From NCBI GenBank assembly GCA_023412635.1, contig JAEYNI010000019.1, forward strand, positions 1-16,496: DNA of 16,496 nt. Reading direction: 5' to 3'. This DNA is from Bacillota bacterium. Lineage in GTDB: Bacteria > Bacillota > Clostridia > Acetivibrionales > DSM-1351. The notes under the pieces were generated by a model, which saw only the letters and a list, made by a program, of their open reading frames with translations, was not told the DNA's origin and did no database searches. A program made the translations under genes and the position numbers. Shown here piece by piece: positions 7,492-13,117 of the stretch; position 1 is the first letter of the stretch, and each line of letters opens with the position of its first letter.

Positions 7492-7992
7492 TTGAATAAT
7501 TGCAAAGATTTAAAGGAAGTCAGGGACAATATAGACACTATTCATAATGAGAAATCTGAAACAGTTTTAGAAAATTCAATCATTAAGTTCTTTGACAGAG
7601 ACAGATTTGCCCATTTTATTGGTATAGAGCTTATAAGTGTTAAGGACGGTCATGCAGTAGCTCGTTTGGAAATACAAGAACATCATCTTAATGGTCTGGA
7701 TGTGGTTCAGGGTGGAGCCATATATACACTTGCTGATTTTGCTTTTGCAGCAGCAATCAATTCCTGCGGAATTGCTACAGTCGGTATAAATACGAGCATA
7801 TCCTATTTTAAAGCTCCAACAGGTAAATTTATAACCGCTGAAGCTAAAGAAATCTCTTCAAATAAAAAAATATGCGGCTGTGATGTTAATGTATTTGATG
7901 AAGATGGCTCCCTTGTAGCCAAATTCATTGGAACAGGATATAGAAAAAATCTGAGAATCAAATTTGAAACAGGAACCATAAGTAAAGTATAA
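7492..7992 (+). CDS. PaaI-type hotdog-fold acyl-CoA thioesterase
   Basis: Predicted cytoplasmic thioesterase of 166 residues that would hydrolyse acyl- or aryl-CoA esters. The start is TTG at 7492 with GGAG 8 bases upstream; no better start precedes the domain. Residues 1-30 are a polar leader. The hotdog domain runs from about 38: IGIELISVKDGHAVARLEI, then the active-site region HHLNGLDVVQGGAIYTLADFAFA (64-86), with Asn67, Gly74-Gly75 and the probable catalytic acid Asp82. The common HGG of PaaI proteins is QGG here (Gln73). The rest of the beta sheet includes TSISYFKAPTGKFITAEAKE, and the protein ends in a basic tail. It is divergent from the acetyltransferase gene. The next gene has its own promoter, so this is probably monocistronic. 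Substrate unknown. Confidence 0.92.
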   Translation: MNNCKDLKEVRDNIDTIHNEKSETVLENSIIKFFDRDRFAHFIGIELISVKDGHAVARLEIQEHHLNGLDVVQGGAIYTLADFAFAAAINSCGIATVGINTSISYFKAPTGKFITAEAKEISSNKKICGCDVNVFDEDGSLVAKFIGTGYRKNLRIKFETGTISKV

Positions 7993-8010
7993 ATCGACCT
8001 ACTTTAATTT

Positions 8011-8050
8011 GTAGATAATTGTAGTTATATGTAGATATTCGTAAATTATG
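8011..8050 (+). repeat. Four tandem 10-bp repeats directly upstream of a -10 box
   Basis: Consecutive 10-mers starting at 8011 (GTAGATAATT), 8021 (GTAGTTATAT), 8031 (GTAGATATTC) and 8041 (GTAAATTATG) share GTA at the same phase, and the first three share GTAG. The array ends at the extended -10 of the secreted-protein promoter. A 10-bp period puts each copy on one face of the helix, as for a cooperative activator or repressor site. The factor is not identified. Confidence 0.65.
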
Positions 8051-8057
8051 ATATAAT
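8049..8057 (+). promoter_or_regulatory. Extended -10 promoter of the secreted protein gene
   Basis: TGATATAAT is a perfect extended -10 element (TG at 8049-8050, TATAAT at 8052-8057). No good -35 is found 16-18 bp upstream, where the 10-bp repeat array lies instead, which suggests an activator-dependent promoter. Transcription would start near 8064, giving a leader of about 64 nt. Confidence 0.6.
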
Positions 8058-8061
8058 CAAC

Positions 8062-8092
8062 TACATATTTACATTTTGTGTAAATTAATGTA
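8062..8092 (+). repeat. Inverted repeat at the predicted transcript start / 5' leader
   Basis: TACAT plus ATTTACA (8062-8073) pairs with TGTAAAT (8079-8085) and ATGTA (8088-8092), with loop TTTTG and a two-base TA bulge. It could be a protein-binding operator at the transcription start or a leader stem-loop affecting mRNA stability. Confidence 0.6.
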
Positions 8093-8127
8093 ATATTAAG
8101 TTATATTTTTTAAAAGGAGTAAATATT

Positions 8128-9138
8128 ATGAAAAGAAGGATTATTTCATTTTTTACGTTAGTGGCGCTTTTGCTCACATTTTCTGTAAGCCCGATTGGTG
8201 TATCCGCTGCAGGTTCTGATAGCATCTATTCCAGTGATGTCCATAAGAATAATGTTGGCAAGATTTTATTTTCAGAGTCAAGTATTAAAGCTGGAAAGGA
8301 GACCTCAAGCCAGTTTACTGACAAGTTCACTGCTGATAGCAATATTTATGCTATAGCATATCTTGATAAAAAAATCCAATCCATATCAAAAAAGACCAAC
8401 GAAACCGATGGTACATATATTCCTTATGAAACAGTACAGGCAACTGCTACTGTTACCATAGACGGTAAAGAATTTTGGGGTAACTCTTATCCCATTATAC
8501 CTGTGAATGTTCAGGATTATGAATCAAATAAAGCTTACATTACCTTTGAAATTATTCCTAATCCTAAAGATACCATAGGTTATGATCAGGTGTCTTGGTA
8601 TGAAAATATTTTTCTTTTACTGGATTCCGGCAACCATGAGATTAAGCTTGATCTTAACTTAGGAGGTCAGGTAATTGCCACCGGTACTTTTAAGATTGAT
8701 TGGAATACTGATAATATAGAAAAAGTATATAATAATGCCGTAGAGTGTACTAAATTAGCTTCGGAATATAGAGCAAAGTTAAGAAAAGTACCAACTCAGT
8801 TTTCTCAGAAGAATAGCCCATATAGCGATCCCATATTATCAGATAAAAATCTTAAAGCAATGATATCCAAGTATTATAGTGATTGTAAGAAAATAACCAA
8901 ATATGTCACCCTCGGAAAGGCCACTACTTCTTGGTATGTGGAAAAAGATGAATACGGCATACCCGAAGCTAAAGTATCAACTAAATTCACTTGGGCTATT
9001 TATGAAAGTACCGATGGCTGGAGCTATATAGTTCTGGTAGAGGTAAAATGTGATTATGAAGGCGGTGGAGTTTATGGAGAACCATATATTTCCCCTATGA
9101 TGTCTAAGGCAAAAATTGCAACAAAAAATATTAAGTAA
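8128..9138 (+). CDS. Secreted protein of unknown function
   Basis: 336 residues, family not recognised. The N-terminus is a classical signal peptide (MKRRIISFFTLVALLLTFSV, likely cut after GVSA at 27), with no lipobox cysteine and no later membrane segment, so secretion is expected. AAAAGGAG lies 8 bases before the ATG. Residues 35-195 are rich in beta-strand patterns (TATVTIDGKEFWGNSYPIIP, NHEIKLDLNLGGQVIATGTF) and may form a beta-sandwich. Residues 198-262 look helical (NNAVECTKLASEYRAKLRK, NLKAMISKYYSDCKKI). The final part, about 264-336, returns to strands (TSWYVEKDEYG, WSYIVLVEVKCDYEGGG). Five aromatic-rich stretches and two cysteines in the C-terminal half are visible. It is a single-gene unit with its own promoter and terminator. 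The unusual repeat-bearing promoter suggests tight regulation. Confidence 0.75.
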   Translation: MKRRIISFFTLVALLLTFSVSPIGVSAAGSDSIYSSDVHKNNVGKILFSESSIKAGKETSSQFTDKFTADSNIYAIAYLDKKIQSISKKTNETDGTYIPYETVQATATVTIDGKEFWGNSYPIIPVNVQDYESNKAYITFEIIPNPKDTIGYDQVSWYENIFLLLDSGNHEIKLDLNLGGQVIATGTFKIDWNTDNIEKVYNNAVECTKLASEYRAKLRKVPTQFSQKNSPYSDPILSDKNLKAMISKYYSDCKKITKYVTLGKATTSWYVEKDEYGIPEAKVSTKFTWAIYESTDGWSYIVLVEVKCDYEGGGVYGEPYISPMMSKAKIATKNIK

Positions 9139-9180
9139 TTCATAACTATTACTTTAGTTAATATTTAAACTTATGAATAA

Positions 9181-9216
9181 AAAGATGGTGGATAGGGATT
9201 ATCTGCCATCTTTTTT
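9181..9216 (+). terminator. Strong Rho-independent terminator, probably bidirectional
   Basis: AAAGATGGTGGATA (9181-9194) pairs with TATCTGCCATCTTT (9200-9213) as a 14-bp stem with two G-T wobbles and loop GGGAT, followed by TTT to 9216. On the other strand the stem is followed by a short T run from the A-rich left flank, so it may also end ylzJ transcription arriving from the right. Confidence 0.9.
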
Positions 9217-9251
9217 AGCTTTTGTCTCAAATAAAAAATATCTCAGTCAGG

Positions 9252-9485
9252 TTACAATTCTTTATCCTTTAAAATAACTCCAGGCTGAAGTTTGGGATCA
9301 AGGTAATGCATTGGATTTGTGCTGAGAAGTCTTTCTATCCTCATACTTTCATTCATTGAACGTGAAGCCAGAACCTTAACCCCGTTTATCACCATTTCAG
9401 AAAACCCCGAGTTCAGGTCCGGTTGTTTATAATAGTCAATATTTTGAAAAATTACTGCTGGGTCGTAAATTGTATATAGAATCAT
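9252..9485 (-). CDS. ylzJ: YlzJ-like protein
   Basis: 77-residue protein of the YlzJ family, function unknown. The opening MILYTIYDPAVIF and the closing HYLDPKLQPGVILK are characteristic. The start ATG overlaps the stop of the tepA-like gene as ATGA, and the ribosome site GGAGGAGGGGG lies inside the end of that gene, implying translational coupling. In B. subtilis ylzJ also follows tepA directly, in the sporulation-linked dpaA-to-spoIIIE region (established knowledge). No membrane segment or signal peptide is visible. Confidence 0.85.
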   Translation of the reverse strand: MILYTIYDPAVIFQNIDYYKQPDLNSGFSEMVINGVKVLASRSMNESMRIERLLSTNPMHYLDPKLQPGVILKDKEL

Positions 9486-10234
9486 TGCAATACCCCCTCC
9501 TCCTGCGAAGTTTTATTTTTCTTATTCAGCTCTATAAGCTCATTCAGTTTATTAATGGCATCCGACAAGCCTCCAACCTCATCAATAAGTCCTATTCTTG
9601 CCGCTTCCTCCCCAAACAAAACCGTTCCTACATCATTGGCTAGCTCACCGGTTTTAAGCATTAATTCTCTGAATTTATCTTTTGTTATTTTTGAGTGACT
9701 TGATACGAAATTTACAACTCTTTCCTGCATTTTATCAAAATATTCATAAGTTTGTGGAACACCTATTACCATACCGTTAAGCCTGATAGGGTGAATTGTC
9801 ATAGTTGCCGAACTGGCGATGAAAGAATAATCGGCAGAAACGGCCATAGGGACACCAATACTGTGTCCCCCACCCAAAACAATTGAAACTGTAGGTTTTG
9901 ACAGGCTAGCTACCATTTCCGAAATGGCAAGACCGGCTTCAACATCACCACCAACAGTATTTAGTATAAGCAGAAGACCTTCTATGTGTTTACTCTCTTC
10001 TATGGCAACAAGCTGGGGAATTACATGCTCATATTTTGTTGTCTTGTTATGGGGCGGCAGAAGTATATGTCCCTCTATCTGCCCTATTATGGACATACAG
10101 TGTATATTGCTCTCTTCATTTGGAATGTTTGTGGTCCCCAGTTCCCTGATTTCCTGTACATTTGCATTCTGAACCTGCTGCGCTTCTGCAGGCTGTGTAT
10201 CAGGTGTATCATTTGGTCCGTTTCGTATGTTCAC
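9482..10234 (-). CDS. tepA: ClpP-fold protease of the TepA/YmfB family
   Basis: 250-residue ClpP/crotonase-fold protein of the translocation-enhancing protein family (B. subtilis TepA). The start is GTG at 10234, with GGAGG five bases upstream; an upstream in-frame GTG at 10267 has no ribosome site. Residues 1-40 are a Pro/Gln/Asn-rich leader without a signal peptide. The fold begins near 46. Visible are the LLLILNTVGGDVEAGLAIS segment (87-105), the nucleophile Ser125 in GGGHSIGVPM and the base His148 in SATMTIHP, so two members of a Ser-His-Asp triad are clear; the acid is not identified. The C-terminus is a Lys/Glu helix. It is cytoplasmic by sequence, although TepA was proposed to aid export. 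It forms a pair with ylzJ and is divergent from the response regulator gene. Confidence 0.9.
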   Translation of the reverse strand: MNIRNGPNDTPDTQPAEAQQVQNANVQEIRELGTTNIPNEESNIHCMSIIGQIEGHILLPPHNKTTKYEHVIPQLVAIEESKHIEGLLLILNTVGGDVEAGLAISEMVASLSKPTVSIVLGGGHSIGVPMAVSADYSFIASSATMTIHPIRLNGMVIGVPQTYEYFDKMQERVVNFVSSHSKITKDKFRELMLKTGELANDVGTVLFGEEAARIGLIDEVGGLSDAINKLNELIELNKKNKTSQEEGVLQ

Positions 10235-10272
10235 TTCAACCTCCATTTCGCTTAACAACAGCGACACATGCT

Positions 10273-10318
10273 AGAAAAACAGTAAAAATTTGTTTTTCTG
10301 TAATTTTTGTCTTATATT
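10273..10318. promoter_or_regulatory. Inverted and direct repeats in the tepA / regulator divergent gap, with a possible regulator promoter
   Basis: AGAAAAACA (10273-10281) and TGTTTTTCT (10291-10299) form a perfect 9-bp inverted repeat with a 9-base loop. Overlapping it, TTTTTCTGTAA (10293) and TTTTTGTCTTA (10304) are imperfect direct repeats with an 11-bp period, followed by a TATATT -10-like hexamer at 10313-10318. This could be the regulator gene promoter and an autoregulatory site. The very high AT content makes chance matches likely. Confidence 0.4.
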
Positions 10319-10389
10319 ATTATTAAGTTATTTTATAAAATAATACGTAAATCATACAAAACGAATTTTATTAGTTTAAGGGGTCAATT

Positions 10390-11097
10390 ATGTTTAAATC
10401 AAATGTTGATGAAACTATCCTTCTGGTTGAAGATGATGAAACTATCTCGCTTGGCATTAAAGCCTTTATTAAGAAATATTATAAACTTGAATGTGTTAAT
10501 ACTATTGCCAAAGCAAAAAAGCTTATCAGCAGCAATAGCAGTAACAGTTATAATCTTGTTTTGCTGGATTGGAACCTGCCTGACGGAAGCGGTTCTGAGT
10601 TATTTTCATATATTAAGAAAATAAGAAATGTTCCCATTATATATCTGACTGTTAGAGACGATGACAATGACATTGTTCAGGGTCTTGATATGGGCGCAGA
10701 TGATTACATAGTCAAACCCTTTAAACTTTCCGTACTGTTATCTCGAATTAAAGCTGTCCTCCGCCGCTTCAACAATTTCAATAAACAAGAAATGAATGTA
10801 CTTTCCTGCGGTAAGGTTCAGCTTTTCAAGGATAGTACCCGAGTGCTGAGCGGCGGTATAGAGGTACTTCTAACGGCAGGAGAATACCGCTTGCTGCTTC
10901 TGCTGTTAGAAAACAAGAACCATACTCTTACCCGCGAAGTTATACTGGACAGACTGTGGGATGCGGCCGGCGAATTTGTCAATGACAATACGCTCACAGT
11001 AACCATAAAAAGACTTCGCGAAAAGCTTGATAATCCTGCCTTTATTAAAACCCTTCGGGGTATTGGCTATCGTGCGGAGGATGAAGATGAAGAGTAA
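10390..11097 (+). CDS. OmpR/PhoB-family response regulator
   Basis: 235-residue DNA-binding regulator controlled by phosphorylation. Receiver domain about 7-122: acidic pocket Glu14/Asp15/Asp16 (LLVEDDE), phosphoacceptor Asp60 (LVLLDWNLPDG), Thr87 (YLTVRD) and Lys109 (DDYIVKPF). The winged-helix Trans_reg_C domain runs from about 140 to 231 (LLTAGEYRLLLLLLENKNHTLTREVILDRLW ... TVTIKRLREKLD ... TLRGIGYR). All key residues are present, so it should be active. AAGGGG lies 6 bases before the ATG. The last 11 bp overlap the histidine kinase gene, which marks them as a cognate pair. Likely targets are its own promoter region and the repeat upstream of the ABC ATPase gene (inference). Confidence 0.96.
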   Translation: MFKSNVDETILLVEDDETISLGIKAFIKKYYKLECVNTIAKAKKLISSNSSNSYNLVLLDWNLPDGSGSELFSYIKKIRNVPIIYLTVRDDDNDIVQGLDMGADDYIVKPFKLSVLLSRIKAVLRRFNNFNKQEMNVLSCGKVQLFKDSTRVLSGGIEVLLTAGEYRLLLLLLENKNHTLTREVILDRLWDAAGEFVNDNTLTVTIKRLREKLDNPAFIKTLRGIGYRAEDEDEE

Positions 11098-12319
11098 AAA
11101 TTATAAACTTTTGCTTGTTGCTGGTTTGGTTTCTGCAATTCTATTAGGCCTGCTCATCGAGGCACTATCCGGAAGCATTTTTTCAACTCATAGGTATAAT
11201 ACTCTAGCTGCAATTGTTAGTAAGATTTCCGCAGCAAATCCCGATCTTGAAGAAGCGGTGGTTCAGTCGATTAAATTCCCTGTTTCATCAGATGTAACGT
11301 CGGGTTATGATATTTTAAAAAGCTACGGTTATACCAGATATTTTTTTGATGCCAGAGATAATCTGCGACTTATATTTTTCGTTATTTTTGTCTGTTTGGT
11401 CATTTATGCAATTGCAGCTATTTTAACCTATGCACTCTTAAAAAAGAACAGAAAAAGGATACTCGGGCTGACCAATTATCTGAATTTAATAAATGCCGGT
11501 AAAGACAATATATTACTATCTGGCTCTGAGGATGATTTTTCCTGTCTGGAAGACGAACTCTATAAAACCGTCACAGAATTAAAGCAGACAAAAGAACAAG
11601 CGGTTAAAGCACGAAAAGGTCTTGCAGATAATATGGCCGATATTGCTCATCAGTTAAAGACTCCATTAACGTCAATTTCACTGATGACAGAATTGTTGTT
11701 GGATAGAAAAAATAATTCTGAGGATTTTGAATACATTGAAAGAATATCAAATCAGGTTAACAAACTTCAGAAATTAACCGGCTCCCTCCTCACCCTTTCA
11801 AGGTTGGATGCAGGTACTATTGAATTAAAAAAACAGAAAGTAGATGTATTATCCCTTGTTTCGGCCGCTGTGGATTCGATCAGTGATATTACAGCTCATA
11901 AGCATCAAATTGTTGCCTTTACTGACGTACAATATGTCAGCTATATTGGTGATTTTAGTTGGAGTGTTGAAGCAATAATAAATATTATTAAGAATTGCGC
12001 AGAGCATACTCCGGATAAAGGAACAATTTCCATCAGCTATGAACAGAATCCCATATATACTCAAATCGTCATAGAGGATACCGGTGAGGGTATCTCTAAA
12101 GAAGACCTTCCCCATATATTTGAACGATTTTATAAAGGCAGGAACAGCGGTAAGGAATCAGGAAAAGAAAGTGTTGGTATTGGACTTGCTTTATCTAAAG
12201 CAATTATTGAAAAACAAAATGGGATTGTTCACGCTGAAAACTGTTTAAATGGCGGTGCAAGATTTACAATTAAATTTTATAATCAAGGAATTACATCTGA
12301 AATAAACACTAAATTATAA
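11087..12319 (+). CDS. Membrane sensor histidine kinase
   Basis: 410 residues from the ATG at 11087, which has GGAGG six bases upstream. An ATG at 11081 touches that GGAGG, and the reading frame extends further upstream without a ribosome site. TM1 is about 8-27 (LLLVAGLVSAILLGLLIEAL), an external segment of about 66 residues follows, and TM2 is about 95-118 (LIFFVIFVCLVIYAIAAILTY). A linker helix leads to the dimerisation domain with phosphoacceptor His188 (AHQLKTPLT). The ATPase domain shows the N box (NIIKNCAEHTP), G1 (DTGEGIS), F box (FERFYKG) and G2 (GIGLALSKAI). It should phosphorylate the overlapping response regulator. The external loop is longer than in BceS-type intramembrane-sensing kinases, so direct ligand sensing is possible. 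The ligand is unknown. Confidence 0.95.
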   Translation: MKSKNYKLLLVAGLVSAILLGLLIEALSGSIFSTHRYNTLAAIVSKISAANPDLEEAVVQSIKFPVSSDVTSGYDILKSYGYTRYFFDARDNLRLIFFVIFVCLVIYAIAAILTYALLKKNRKRILGLTNYLNLINAGKDNILLSGSEDDFSCLEDELYKTVTELKQTKEQAVKARKGLADNMADIAHQLKTPLTSISLMTELLLDRKNNSEDFEYIERISNQVNKLQKLTGSLLTLSRLDAGTIELKKQKVDVLSLVSAAVDSISDITAHKHQIVAFTDVQYVSYIGDFSWSVEAIINIIKNCAEHTPDKGTISISYEQNPIYTQIVIEDTGEGISKEDLPHIFERFYKGRNSGKESGKESVGIGLALSKAIIEKQNGIVHAENCLNGGARFTIKFYNQGITSEINTKL

Positions 12320-12321
12320 AA

Positions 12322-12354
12322 TGTCACTGATTTGTCATTTGCCGTTGTTATAGT
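12322..12354 (+). promoter_or_regulatory. PhoB/OmpR-type direct repeat and extended -10 upstream of the ABC genes
   Basis: TGTCA occurs at 12322-12326 and again at 12333-12337, an exact 11-bp period, as in PhoB-type boxes. Eleven bases further is TATAGT (12349-12354) with extended TG (TGTTATAGT). The second repeat occupies the place of a -35 element, the usual layout for activation by this regulator family. It lies just after the kinase stop and about 80 bp before the ATPase start, so it probably drives the transporter genes under the adjacent regulator. Confidence 0.55.
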
Positions 12355-12373
12355 AATAATCAAAAAATACTTT

Positions 12374-12416
12374 AACAACTCTACAATAATTCAGAAAGTG
12401 TTTTTCAGAGTTGGTT
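12374..12416 (+). repeat. Inverted repeat in the ABC gene leader
   Basis: AACAACTCT (12374-12382) pairs with AGAGTTGGTT (12407-12416), with one bulged G and a 24-base loop. It lies between the predicted promoter and the ribosome site (GGAGG at about 12424). There is no T run after it, so it is not a terminator. A leader stem-loop is possible; a role is not shown. Confidence 0.45.
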
Positions 12417-12433
12417 ATTTCACGGAGGTTTCA

Positions 12434-13117
12434 ATGGAGATACTACGTTGTGAAAATCTATCAAAAACTTATGGGTCAGGCCAGACACAGGTTACGGCTC
12501 TTAATAATGTCAATTTGTCAGTTGAAAAAGGTGAATTCGTTGCAATTGTCGGTGCTTCCGGTTCGGGAAAATCAACCCTGCTCCATATGCTTGGTGGTGT
12601 TGACCGCCCGTCCAAAGGAAAGATAATTATTGAAGACACCGATATATCAACATTAAATGAAACAAAGCTGGCGATGTTCAGAAGAAGAAAAGTCGGTCTT
12701 ATATACCAGTTTTATAACCTTATTCCTACTCTTAATGTCCGCAAGAACATACTTCTGCCTATGCTGTTGGATAACAAAAAACCCGATGAAGCCAGGTTTT
12801 CAGAAATTGTAAACACCCTTGGTCTTGGTAACAGGCTGAATCATCTGCCTAGCCAGCTCTCAGGCGGTCAGCAGCAGAGAGTGGCTATCGGTCGTTCGCT
12901 TATATATCGACCTGCCATAGTTCTTGCAGATGAGCCTACAGGTAATCTAGACCGCAATAACTCTAAAGAAATTCTGGAGTTTTTAAAAGTCTCCAATCTT
13001 CAATATAATCAGACCATCCTGCTTATTACCCATGATGAAAAGATAGCTCTTGAAGCAAACCGTATCATTGCTGTGGAGGATGGCAAAATTGTATCAGATG
13101 AGGTGGTTAAAAGATGA
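12434..13117 (+). CDS. ABC transporter ATP-binding protein (MacB/LolD/BceA-like)
   Basis: 227-residue cytoplasmic ATPase that powers the permease encoded next. The start at 12434 (MEILRCENLSKTYG) has GGAGG five bases upstream; the frame is open for 34 more codons without a ribosome site. All ABC motifs are present: Walker A GASGSGKST (40-48), Q-loop Gln92 (YQFYNLIPTLNV), signature LSGGQQQR (from 142), Walker B IVLADEPTGNLD with catalytic Glu167, and the switch His200 (LLITHDEK). Motif wording such as VGLIYQFYNLIPTLNV and DEPTGNLD is typical of the exporter subgroup that works with FtsX-type permeases (MacB, LolD, BceA). The stop overlaps the permease start by 4 bp (ATGA). It is likely transcribed from the repeat-bearing promoter in the preceding gap as well as by read-through from the two-component genes. 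Confidence 0.96.
   Translation: MEILRCENLSKTYGSGQTQVTALNNVNLSVEKGEFVAIVGASGSGKSTLLHMLGGVDRPSKGKIIIEDTDISTLNETKLAMFRRRKVGLIYQFYNLIPTLNVRKNILLPMLLDNKKPDEARFSEIVNTLGLGNRLNHLPSQLSGGQQQRVAIGRSLIYRPAIVLADEPTGNLDRNNSKEILEFLKVSNLQYNQTILLITHDEKIALEANRIIAVEDGKIVSDEVVKR

Noticed and set aside
7338..7538. 66-residue minus-strand open frame in the acetyltransferase/thioesterase gap
   Set aside because: It overlaps the thioesterase start and both predicted promoter zones, has no ribosome site, and resembles no protein.
10328..10343. 16-bp perfect palindrome TTATTTTATAAAATAA
   Set aside because: It uses only A and T in a very AT-rich spacer, where such palindromes are expected by chance, and has no fixed relation to a clear promoter.
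10307..10624. Plus-strand frame overlapping the response regulator start
   Set aside because: It runs through the regulator in another frame and has no ribosome site; the regulator frame carries all family motifs.
12332..12433. Upstream extension of the ABC ATPase frame (34 extra codons)
   Set aside because: There is no ribosome site at the upstream ATG, it overlaps the predicted promoter, and the ATP-binding domain starts normally at the ATG at 12434 with GGAGG.
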